A stretch of 7,207 nt of DNA, from the NCBI GenBank assembly GCA_021779335.1, contig JAJYAW010000142.1, positions 1 to 7,207 of the forward strand. The letters are read 5' to 3'. The translations under genes and the position numbers were made by a program. The notes under the pieces are model-generated. The model saw only the letters and a program-made list of their open reading frames with translations, was not told the origin of the DNA and did not search any database. Below, in pieces: positions 1 through 6,413 of the stretch; within the stretch, counting starts at the first letter, position 1, and every line of letters begins with the position of its first letter. Origin of the DNA: Myxococcales bacterium. Lineage in GTDB: Bacteria; Myxococcota; Myxococcia; Myxococcales; Anaeromyxobacteraceae.

Positions 1-89
1 GCCGCGGCCGGCCCGGCGGCGAGGGAAGGCCCGGCGAGGGCGAGGCCCGCGACGAGGGCGGCGAGGGATGGGAGGCGGTGGGGGTCCAT
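1..89 (-). CDS. N-terminus of a secreted protein (partial, runs off the left edge)
   Basis: Read on the minus strand from the ATG at 87-89, the sequence gives MDPHRLPSLAALVAGLALAG followed by PSLAAGPAA. This looks like a Sec signal peptide: a short basic start, a hydrophobic Ala/Leu/Val core and an AxA-type cleavage region. No stop occurs before the window edge, so only about 29 residues are visible and the mature protein's function cannot be judged. It lies downstream of ppdK on the same strand with an 85-base gap. A promoter-like pair with 17-base spacing (115-143) sits just upstream, which suggests separate transcription. There is no strong Shine-Dalgarno sequence before this ATG, so a different start is possible. 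Confidence 0.55.
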   Translation of the reverse strand, partial: MDPHRLPSLAALVAGLALAGPSLAAGPAA

Positions 90-114
90 GTCGGCCGAGT
101 GGGTCGGCCGGTGC

Positions 115-143
115 AGTGTGCCCGAAGCGGGGGACGGGATCAA
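115..143 (-). promoter_or_regulatory. Candidate sigma-70-type promoter for the secreted-protein gene
   Basis: On the minus strand, TTGATC (138-143) is separated by exactly 17 bases from CACACT (115-120). This matches the -35/-10 consensus at 4 of 6 and 3 of 6 positions. Predicted initiation would be near base 108, about 19 bases before the ATG at 89. In a GC-rich background an AT-containing pair at ideal spacing is notable, but the match is moderate. Confidence 0.4.
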
Positions 144-174
144 AAGAGCGGCCGCGCCGGGGTCGCACCTCTGA

Positions 175-3039
175 CTACCTGGCCGCCGTGCCGCCCCTGC
201 GTGGCCTGGTGGCCGCCGCGCCCCTCCGGGCCTTCCCGCCCTTCGCCGCCTTCCCGCCCTTCGCCGCCTTCGCCGCCTTCGCCGCCACCGCAGCCTCTTC
301 CGCCTCCGCCGCCGCCGCGGCCCGCTCCCGCAGCGCCGCCTGCGCCGCCGCCAGCCGCGCGATGGGGAGGCGGAAGGGGGAGCAGGAGACGTAGTCGAGC
401 CCGACGGCGTGGCAGAACTCCACGGACTTCGGATCGCCGCCGTGCTCGCCGCAGAGGCCGAGCTTCAGGCCGGGCCGGGTGCGCCGCCCGCCCTCGACGG
501 CCATGCGCATGAGCGCCCCCACCCCCTCGCGGTCGATGGAGACGAAGGGGTCGGCTGGCCAGAGCCCCCGCTCCAGGTAGGCCGCCAGCACCGGCCCGGT
601 GTCGTCGCGCGACAGGCCGAAGGTGGTCTGGGTGAGGTCGTTGGTGCCGAAGGAGAAGAACTCGGCCGTCTCCGCGATGGCCGCCGCGGTGAGGGCCCCG
701 CGCGGCACCTCGATCATGGTCCCCACGTGGAAGGGGACCTTGCGCCCCTTCTCGCGGAAGACCTCGGCGGCCACGCGCCGCACGACGGCGGCCTGGTCGT
801 CCAGCTCCGCCTTGCTCCCCACCAGCGGGATCATCACCTCGGGCGTCACCCGCTGGCCGGTGGCCGCCACGTCGCAGGCCGCCTCGAAGATGGCGCGCGC
901 CTGCATCTCGGTGATCTCCGGGTAGGAGATGCCGAGCCTGCAGCCGCGGTGGCCCAGCATGGGGTTGGTCTCGTGGAGCTCGGCCACCCGGCCGCGCACC
1001 TGCGCCAGGGTGCGGCCGGTGGCGCGCGCCAGCTCCTCCTGGCCCGCCTCGTCCTGCGGCAGGAACTCGTGGAGCGGCGGGTCGATGGTGCGGATGGTCA
1101 CCGGGCGCCCCGCCATGGCCACGAAGAGGCCGGCGAAGTCGGCCCGCTGCAGCGGCAGCAGGCGGGCCAGCGCGGCGCGGCGCGCCTCCGTGGTCTCGGC
1201 CACGATCATCTCGCGCATGGGGCCGATCTTCCCCTCGCCGAAGAACATGTGCTCGGTGCGGCACAGCCCGATCCCCTCGGCGCCGAAGGCCACCGCGGTG
1301 GCCGCCTGGTCCGGCTGGTCGGCGTTGGCCCGCACGCCGAGCCGGCGGGCCGCGTCGGCCCAGCCGAGCAGCCTGGCGAAGCGCTGGTAGACGGGCGCGT
1401 CGGCGGGGTCGCGGGTCTTCTCCACCAGCACCTGCACCACCTCCGACGGGCTGGTGGGGAGCCGCCCCTCGATGACCTGCCCGGCCATGCCGTCGAGGGA
1501 GACCCAGTCGCCCTCCTTGACCACCCGGGCGCCCCCCTCGCCGGCCACCGTCATGGTGCGCGCCTGGTAGTCGAAGGAGAGGGCCTCGCAGCCCACGATG
1601 GCCACCTTGCCCATCTGGCGGGCCACCAGCGCGGCGTGGCTGGTCATGCCGCCGAAGGCGGTCAGGAACCCCTCCGCGGCCGCCATGCCCCGGATGTCCT
1701 CCGGGCTGGTCTCGTGGCGCGCCAGGACGACCGGCTCGCCGTGGCTGCGCCAGGTGACCGCGTCGCCGGCGAAGAAGACCAGCCGCCCGGAGGCCGCCCC
1801 CGGCCCGGCCGGCAGGCCGTGGGCCAGCAGGCGCCCGCCCCGCACCGCCTCGTCGCGCGCGGCGCCGTCGAAGATGGGGCGCAGCAGGTGGTTGAGCGCC
1901 TCGGGCTCCACCCGCAGCAGCGCCTCGTCCCGGGTGATGACCTTGTCCCGCGCCAGCTCCACCGCGATGCGCACCGCCGCCAGGCCGGTCCGCTTGCCGG
2001 TGCGGGTCTGCAGCACGTAGAGCTTGCCGCGCTCGATGGTGAACTCGATGTCCTGCATCTCGCGGTAGTGGAGCTCCAGCTTGCGCCGCACCTCGGCGAG
2101 CTGCCGCGACAGGGCCGGCCACTTCCGCTCCAGCTCGGCCAGCTTCTGCGGCGTGCGGACGCCCGCCACCACGTCCTCGCCCTGCGCGTGGACCAGGAAC
2201 TCGCCGTAGAACTGGTCCTCGCCGGTGGCCGGGTTGCGCGTGAAGGCCACCCCGGTGCCGGAGTCGTCGCCCAGGTTGCCGAAGACCATGGCCTGCACGC
2301 TGACGGCGGTGCCCCAGGTGGCCGGGATGCCGTTGAGCTTGCGGTAGGCGTCGGCCCGGTCGTTGTCCCAGCTCTGGAAGACGGCCTTGACCGCCTGGAG
2401 CAGCTGCTGGAACGGATCGGCCGGCAGCTCCGCGCCGCGCCGCTGGCGGATGACCGCCTTGAACTCCGCCACCAGCTCCTGCAGCGCCTGCACCGGCAGC
2501 TCGGCGTCGCTGCGGACCCCGCAGGCGACCTTCTTGGCGTGGAGCAGCGCCTCGAAGGGATCGGGGTCCTCCCGCCGCTCCGGCTTGAGCCCCAGCACGA
2601 CGTCGCCGTACATGGCGCAGAAGCGCCGGTAGCTGTCCCAGGCGAAGCGCTCGTCGCCGCTCTGCGCCGCCAGCCCGGCCACGGTGTCGTCGTTCAGCCC
2701 CAGGTTGAGGACGGTGTCCATCATCCCGGGCATGGAGACGCGCGCCCCGGAGCGGACCGAGACGAGCAGCGGGTCGGCGGCCCGGCCGAACCCCTTGCCG
2801 GTGAGCCGCTCCACCCGGGCCAGGGCGGCCCGCAGGTCGGCCTCCAGCCCGCGGGGCAGCTTCTTCCCGGCGGCGTAGAAGGCGGCGCAGACCTCGGTGG
2901 TGATGGTGAAGCCCGGCGGCACCGGGATGCCGATGGCGGACATCTCGGCGAGGCCGGCCCCCTTGCCCCCGAGCAGCTCCTTCATGTCCCGGTTGCCCTC
3001 GGCCTTGCCGCCGCCGAAGCCGTAGATCCTCTTCCCCAT
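175..3039 (-). CDS. ppdK: Pyruvate, phosphate dikinase (PPDK) with Ala/Lys-rich C-terminal tail
   Basis: PPDK (EC 2.7.9.1) interconverts pyruvate + ATP + Pi and PEP + AMP + PPi in the cytoplasm. The protein has 954 residues. The N-terminal nucleotide-binding domain shows GGKGAGLAEM (Lys26) and MPGMMDT (from Met103). The central swivelling domain has GGMTSHAALVARQ, with His468 as the phosphorylated histidine and Thr466 as the position modified by PPDK regulatory kinases in other species. The C-terminal PEP/pyruvate barrel has GIGLCRTEHMFF, FGTNDLTQ (Asn800, Asp801) and GLCGEHGG with catalytic Cys863. The start at 3039 begins MGKRIYGFGGG and has a GAGG Shine-Dalgarno about 6 bases upstream. The open frame continues upstream to 3138, but that stretch is Pro/Ala/Arg-rich and unlike the family. 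The core ends near residue 903. The last ~51 residues are a low-complexity KAAK/KGGK tail not needed for the fold, since typical PPDKs have about 870-900 residues. It is divergent from the malic enzyme gene. Confidence 0.97.
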   Translation of the reverse strand: MGKRIYGFGGGKAEGNRDMKELLGGKGAGLAEMSAIGIPVPPGFTITTEVCAAFYAAGKKLPRGLEADLRAALARVERLTGKGFGRAADPLLVSVRSGARVSMPGMMDTVLNLGLNDDTVAGLAAQSGDERFAWDSYRRFCAMYGDVVLGLKPERREDPDPFEALLHAKKVACGVRSDAELPVQALQELVAEFKAVIRQRRGAELPADPFQQLLQAVKAVFQSWDNDRADAYRKLNGIPATWGTAVSVQAMVFGNLGDDSGTGVAFTRNPATGEDQFYGEFLVHAQGEDVVAGVRTPQKLAELERKWPALSRQLAEVRRKLELHYREMQDIEFTIERGKLYVLQTRTGKRTGLAAVRIAVELARDKVITRDEALLRVEPEALNHLLRPIFDGAARDEAVRGGRLLAHGLPAGPGAASGRLVFFAGDAVTWRSHGEPVVLARHETSPEDIRGMAAAEGFLTAFGGMTSHAALVARQMGKVAIVGCEALSFDYQARTMTVAGEGGARVVKEGDWVSLDGMAGQVIEGRLPTSPSEVVQVLVEKTRDPADAPVYQRFARLLGWADAARRLGVRANADQPDQAATAVAFGAEGIGLCRTEHMFFGEGKIGPMREMIVAETTEARRAALARLLPLQRADFAGLFVAMAGRPVTIRTIDPPLHEFLPQDEAGQEELARATGRTLAQVRGRVAELHETNPMLGHRGCRLGISYPEITEMQARAIFEAACDVAATGQRVTPEVMIPLVGSKAELDDQAAVVRRVAAEVFREKGRKVPFHVGTMIEVPRGALTAAAIAETAEFFSFGTNDLTQTTFGLSRDDTGPVLAAYLERGLWPADPFVSIDREGVGALMRMAVEGGRRTRPGLKLGLCGEHGGDPKSVEFCHAVGLDYVSCSPFRLPIARLAAAQAALRERAAAAAEAEEAAVAAKAAKAAKGGKAAKGGKARRGAAATRPRRGGTAAR
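233..286 (-). repeat. Six 9-base tandem repeats in the 3' end of ppdK
   Basis: On the plus strand the units are TTCCCGCCC, TTCGCCGCC, TTCCCGCCC, TTCGCCGCC, TTCGCCGCC, TTCGCCGCC, 54 bases without interruption. The first four form two perfect 18-base units. Read on the minus strand in the ppdK frame, each unit encodes Lys-Ala-Ala or Lys-Gly-Gly. The unit length is a multiple of three, so gain or loss of units would change tail length without breaking the frame. Confidence 0.9.
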
Positions 3040-3276
3040 GGCAGACCTCGCTCGAGTGGGCGCACCCCGCGCGTCGCCGCGGGCGCCGTCGGGGCCAGTC
3101 TGCCCTGCCGGGGGCGCGGGTTGGGCGCCGCGCGACACCGCCCGCCCCTCTGGGTTGCGTCATCGCACCGCAGCCGCACCCCCGCACGAGGCCTAGGATC
3201 GCCACGTCGCCGCGCCTCCACGCGGCGCGTCGCGCGGGCGGGCCGGGACCTCCGGCCCCGCGCCAGGGGGTGGGTC
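3040..3276. promoter_or_regulatory. Divergent ppdK / malic enzyme intergenic region
   Basis: This 237-base stretch lies between two divergent starts and must carry both promoters unless transcription begins elsewhere. It is extremely GC-rich. The few AT-containing spots are TTGCGT at 3155-3160, inside a short inverted repeat (TGCG-TCAT-CGCA, 3156-3167), and TAGGAT at 3194-3199, which could be a -10 element for the malic enzyme gene (initiation near 3206, leader about 70 bases). No good -35 hexamer sits 17 bases before TAGGAT. I could not identify a convincing ppdK promoter. The malic enzyme Shine-Dalgarno (AGGGGG, 3265-3270) is at the right edge. Confidence 0.4.
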
Positions 3277-4935
3277 ATGGGTGAGCTCCGTTCCAGCGTC
3301 TCCGCGAGCCCCGGCGTCCCCAGGGGCGAGGCCCTGCTGCACGACCCGCTGCTCAACAAGGGCACGGCCTTCACGGCCGCCGAGCGGGACGCCCTCGGCC
3401 TGCGCGGCCTCCTGCCGCCCAACGTCCACACCATGGAGGAGCAGCTCGCCCGCGTGCTCGACAACTACCGGCACAAGACCACCGACCTCGAGCGCTACAT
3501 CCACCTCGTCAGCCTGCAGGACCGGAACGAGACGCTCTTCTACCGGCTCGTCACCGACCACGTCGAGGAGATGATGCCCATCATCTACACCCCGACGGTG
3601 GGGCAGGCCTGCCAGCAGTGGGGCCACCTCTTCCGCCGCCCGCGCGGGCTCTACGTCTCCTACGAGGACCGCGGCCGGGTGGCGGACCTGCTCCGCGCCT
3701 GGCCCCAGCCCGACGTGCGGGTCATCGTGGTCACCGACGGCGAGCGGATCCTCGGGCTGGGCGACCAGGGGGTGGGAGGCATGGGCATCCCGGTCGGCAA
3801 GCTCTCGCTCTACACCGCCTGCGCCGGCATCGCCCCGGCCCGGACCCTGCCCATCATGCTCGACGTGGGGACCGAGAACGAGGGGTACCGGCGCGACCCG
3901 CTCTACCTCGGGCTGCGCCACCACCGCGTCCGCGGCGAGCCCTACGACGCCTTCCTGGCCGAGTTCGTCGAGGCGGTGCAGGCCGTCATGCCGCGGGCGC
4001 TGCTCCAGTTCGAGGACTTCGGCAACCAGAACGCCTTCCGGCTGCTGGAGCGGTGGCGCGACCGGGTCTGCACCTTCAACGACGACATCCAGGGGACGGC
4101 CGCGGTCACGCTGGCCGGGATCTACTCGGCGCTGCGGCTGACCGGGCAGGAGCTGCGCGACCAGACGGTCCTCTTCCTGGGGGCCGGCGAGGCCGGCGTC
4201 GGCATCGGCGAGCTCGTCGCCTCGGCCATGGTGGACGAGGGGGCCGCGCCGGAGGAGGCGCGGCGGCGCTGCTGGTTCGTCGACACCAGGGGGCTGGTGG
4301 TGCGCTCGCGCACCGACCTCGCCGTCCACAAGCTCCGCTTCGCCCACGACGCCCCGCCGCAGGCCGACCTCCTCTCGGCCATCCGGGCGCTCCGGCCCAC
4401 CGCGCTGGTGGGCGTCTCCACCAAGCCGCGGGCCTTCACCCAGGAGGTCGTCGAGGAGATGAGCCGGCTCAACCCGCGCCCCATGATCTTCGCCCTCTCC
4501 AACCCGACCTCCAAGGCGGAGTGCACCGCCGAGGAGGCCTACCGCTGGTCGGGGGGGCGCTGCGTCTTCGCCTCGGGCAGCCCGTTCCCGCCCTGCGTGC
4601 TGGACGGGCGGACCTTCGTGCCCGGCCAGGGGAACAACGCCTACATCTTCCCCGGCGTGGGGCTGGGCGTGGTGGCCACCCAGGCCCGCCACGTCACCGA
4701 CCGGATGTTCGCCGCGGCGGCCCGCACCCTGGCGTCGCTGGTCCGGGAGGACGACCTGGCCGTGGGGCGCATCTTCCCGGCGCTGGCCCGCATCCGCGAG
4801 GTCTCGGCCCGCATCGGCGCGGCGGTGGCCGAGGTGGCCTTCCAGGACGGGCTGGCCGGCGTGCCCAGGCCGCCCGACGTGGCGGCCCTGGTGAAGGGCG
4901 CCATGTGGGAGCCCAGGTACCGGAGCTACGTGTAG
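3277..4935 (+). CDS. maeA: NAD-dependent malic enzyme (oxaloacetate-decarboxylating type)
   Basis: The enzyme oxidatively decarboxylates L-malate to pyruvate and CO2 with reduction of NAD(P). The protein has 552 residues, the size of the long SfcA/MaeA and eukaryotic-like class (about 550-580). Conserved blocks in order are YTPTVGQACQ with the putative catalytic Tyr104; MGIPVGKLSLYTACAGI with catalytic Lys175; FEDFGNQNAF and TFNDDIQGTAA, supplying metal ligands Glu246, Asp247 and Asp270; the Rossmann loop GAGEAGVGIGE (Gly302 onward); FVDTRGLV with Asp336 at the end of the second dinucleotide-fold strand; FALSNPTSKAECTAEEAY (Asn409); and GQGNNAYIFPG (Asn453/454). The 71-residue spacing from Tyr to Lys equals that in human ME2. 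The start at ATG 3277 has AGGGGG 6 bases upstream. The frame stays open far upstream, but that part is antisense to ppdK and does not resemble this family. NAD is the likely cofactor by class, but sequence reading alone does not settle NAD versus NADP. Confidence 0.96.
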   Translation: MGELRSSVSASPGVPRGEALLHDPLLNKGTAFTAAERDALGLRGLLPPNVHTMEEQLARVLDNYRHKTTDLERYIHLVSLQDRNETLFYRLVTDHVEEMMPIIYTPTVGQACQQWGHLFRRPRGLYVSYEDRGRVADLLRAWPQPDVRVIVVTDGERILGLGDQGVGGMGIPVGKLSLYTACAGIAPARTLPIMLDVGTENEGYRRDPLYLGLRHHRVRGEPYDAFLAEFVEAVQAVMPRALLQFEDFGNQNAFRLLERWRDRVCTFNDDIQGTAAVTLAGIYSALRLTGQELRDQTVLFLGAGEAGVGIGELVASAMVDEGAAPEEARRRCWFVDTRGLVVRSRTDLAVHKLRFAHDAPPQADLLSAIRALRPTALVGVSTKPRAFTQEVVEEMSRLNPRPMIFALSNPTSKAECTAEEAYRWSGGRCVFASGSPFPPCVLDGRTFVPGQGNNAYIFPGVGLGVVATQARHVTDRMFAAAARTLASLVREDDLAVGRIFPALARIREVSARIGAAVAEVAFQDGLAGVPRPPDVAALVKGAMWEPRYRSYV

Positions 4936-4942
4936 CCCCGGC

Positions 4943-6001
4943 TCAGATGCGCATGGCCTCCAGCTGCACCTCGTCCGCCAGCGGCGCCACGCCCAGGAGC
5001 TCCACCGCGCCGTCGGGGTCGCGCCACTCGATCTCCACCTGGCCCACCTCCCGCCCCTTGCCGTAGCGGGCGATGATGGCGGCGGCGAGCCGGCGCTCCT
5101 CCCAGGTCGGCGTGCCCACCACCAGGCCCACCGGCCCGGTCACCTGGGTGGCCAGGAGGCGGGCGTGGCCGCCGGCGTACGTCTGCAGCGTGCCGTTCTC
5201 CACCTCGTTGCGGCCGACGATGAGCTTCACCGTCTTGCCGAGCGCGAAGTGGCGCCCGGTGGTGAGCAGCACGATCTCGTCCTGCTCGATGGCGCGCGGC
5301 TCGCCGGCCGCCTCCTTCTGCCCCAGGATGTGGAAGAACTTCCTGGAGAAGGACTCGTCGGTCAGGAAGCAGCAGCCGCCGGCCGGCTGCGGGTACTCGG
5401 TGAGGCCGATCTCCCTGGCCATGGCGATCTGCGGGAGCCGGCCGCGCCCCGAGATGGCGCCCAGCTTCGAGCGATCGAGGAGCCCCTCCTGCTCCGGGAT
5501 GGACGGCGCCAGCAGCCGCGCCGAGAGCGGCCGCACCAGCCGCCCGGCCAGCCCCGACTCCCGCTCGACCACCTGCAGCGTGTCGCGCCGCTGGCTCTTG
5601 GGGCGCTGCCCCAGCACCTCGCCGGTGAAGACGAAGTCGGCCCCTTGCGCCTCCATGATGTCCCTGGCCTTCTTCATCATGAAGATGCGGCAGTCGACGC
5701 AGGGGTTGGCGTTGGCGCCGTAGCCGTAGCGCGGGTTGAGGATCATCTCCAGGTACTTCTCGCCGGAGATGTCGACGAACTCGATGTCGGTCTCCTGCTC
5801 GGCGGCGGCCCGGAGCGCCTCGTTCTGCGGCATGGTCCCGTCGCTGCGCCCGCCCTTGCGGCGCTGCGTCTCGGTGATGCAGAAGCCGGTGTAGAAGGTG
5901 ATGGCCTTCACCTCGACGCCCTGGGCCTTCACCATGGCCAGCGCCAGCGTCGAGTCGAGCCCGCCGGAGATCATCCCTATCGCCTTGCCCCGCTTCGCCA
6001 T
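4943..6001 (-). CDS. PP-loop ATPase / thiouridylase-like protein with NFACT-R (DUF814)-like C-terminus
   Basis: The 352-residue protein starts MAKRGKAIGM followed by ISGGLDST. The SGGLDS PP-loop (12-17) is the adenylating motif of the MnmA/ThiI/TtuA group, enzymes that activate an RNA uridine or cytidine carbonyl before inserting sulfur. Cysteines are few and placed as expected for this chemistry: Cys41; Cys101 and Cys104 in NPCVDCRIFM; Cys210 and Cys211 in PAGGCCFLTDE. CxxC plus a distal Cys resembles the sets that hold a catalytic persulfide or a [4Fe-4S] cluster in related thiolases. From about residue 235 the chain (GRHFALGKTVKLIVGRNEVE, 249-268) resembles the NFACT-R/DUF814 domain rather than the MnmA C-terminus. 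The family is often labelled ThiI-like or MnmA-like, but the exact RNA target is not clear to me. It lies 16 bases behind the tusA-like gene, with a purine-rich ribosome-binding stretch in the gap, so the two are probably co-transcribed. Its 3' end converges on the malic enzyme gene. Confidence 0.85.
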   Translation of the reverse strand: MAKRGKAIGMISGGLDSTLALAMVKAQGVEVKAITFYTGFCITETQRRKGGRSDGTMPQNEALRAAAEQETDIEFVDISGEKYLEMILNPRYGYGANANPCVDCRIFMMKKARDIMEAQGADFVFTGEVLGQRPKSQRRDTLQVVERESGLAGRLVRPLSARLLAPSIPEQEGLLDRSKLGAISGRGRLPQIAMAREIGLTEYPQPAGGCCFLTDESFSRKFFHILGQKEAAGEPRAIEQDEIVLLTTGRHFALGKTVKLIVGRNEVENGTLQTYAGGHARLLATQVTGPVGLVVGTPTWEERRLAAAIIARYGKGREVGQVEIEWRDPDGAVELLGVAPLADEVQLEAMRI

Positions 6002-6017
6002 CTCGCCCCTTCTCCGG

Positions 6018-6314
6018 TCAGCGCGCCGCGGCGCGCCCGCGCTTGCGCAGGTAGCTCTTCCAGCTCGCCCCGTCCCGGAAGGTCGCCAGGTGCTCGTGGC
6101 GGGTGGCCCGGCACCACATGGGCATGTCGGTGGCGATGCCCGCGTCGGTGGCGATGACCAGCAGCACCGCCCCCTCCTCGAGCCCCTTCACCGCCGCCGC
6201 CGTCCTGACGATGGGGATGGGGCAGAGGAGCCCGGAGGTGTCGAGCGTGAGCGCGGGCTCGGGGAGCCCGGGCGGTGCGGCGGGAGCGGCGCGGGACGTC
6301 ACGGCGCCCCACAT
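6018..6314 (-). CDS. tusA: TusA/SirA-family sulfur carrier protein
   Basis: TusA proteins carry a persulfide on a conserved cysteine and pass it between a cysteine desulfurase and sulfur-using enzymes in the cytoplasm. The 98-residue product contains LDTSGLLCPIPIVRTAAAVK, with Cys31 in the family CPxP motif, then LEEGAVLLVIATDAGIATD, and MPMWCRATRHEHL with a second cysteine (Cys68) where E. coli TusA also has one. It is slightly longer than E. coli TusA (81 residues) because of an N-terminal Ala/Pro-rich extension of about 20. The start at ATG 6314 has GGGGAG 5 bases upstream. A GTG five codons in is an alternative. The frame continues open upstream to 7190, but that part is antisense to another gene. 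It is the first gene of a probable operon with the PP-loop protein. Confidence 0.88.
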   Translation of the reverse strand: MWGAVTSRAAPAAPPGLPEPALTLDTSGLLCPIPIVRTAAAVKGLEEGAVLLVIATDAGIATDMPMWCRATRHEHLATFRDGASWKSYLRKRGRAAAR

Positions 6315-6375
6315 AGCGGCTCCCCGCCGCGGGGGCAACTCGCAGCGCCTCCGACCCGGCCGGCCCCTCGCCGCC

Positions 6376-6404
6376 TTGCCCCGCTGGGGTGTCGAGGGTA
6401 GGCT
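6376..6404 (+). promoter_or_regulatory. Candidate promoter giving a leaderless or near-leaderless transcript
   Basis: TTGCCC (6376-6381) and TAGGCT (6399-6404) are separated by exactly 17 bases and match the -35/-10 consensus at 4 of 6 and 3 of 6 positions. Initiation 7-8 bases past the -10 would fall at about 6411-6413, immediately before the GTG start at 6414. A purine run (GAGGGTAGG, 6394-6402) is present but 11 bases from the start and inside the -10, so it would not be in the transcript. The other strand must carry the tusA-operon promoter in the same 99-base gap, where I see no good candidate. Confidence 0.45.
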
Positions 6405-6413
6405 GCCCCTCCC

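Noticed and set aside
145..174. Possible rho-independent terminator after ppdK (CGGC-GCG-GCCG followed by CTCTTTT on the minus strand)
   Set aside because: The stem is only 4 base pairs with a 3-base loop and the T-run is short, so it is too weak to list as a terminator.
140..3205. 1021-codon minus-strand frame overlapping ppdK
   Set aside because: It is a shifted frame of the ppdK strand with Arg/Gly/Ala-rich composition. All PPDK motifs are in the other frame.
409..3276. Long plus-strand open frame continuous with the malic enzyme frame, which would give a ~1500-residue fusion
   Set aside because: Everything before ATG 3277 is the antisense of ppdK, is His/Gly/Ala/Arg-rich low complexity and matches no fold. 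A ribosome-binding site and the family-like N-terminus begin at 3277.
3193..4692. 499-codon minus-strand open frame antisense to the malic enzyme gene
   Set aside because: It is a GC-driven antisense frame with a composition mirroring the sense codons, no recognisable domain and no ribosome-binding site.
5165..6157. 330-codon plus-strand open frame antisense to the PP-loop gene
   Set aside because: It is an antisense shadow with low-complexity His/Leu/Arg/Pro composition and no motif. The opposite strand encodes a clearly conserved enzyme.
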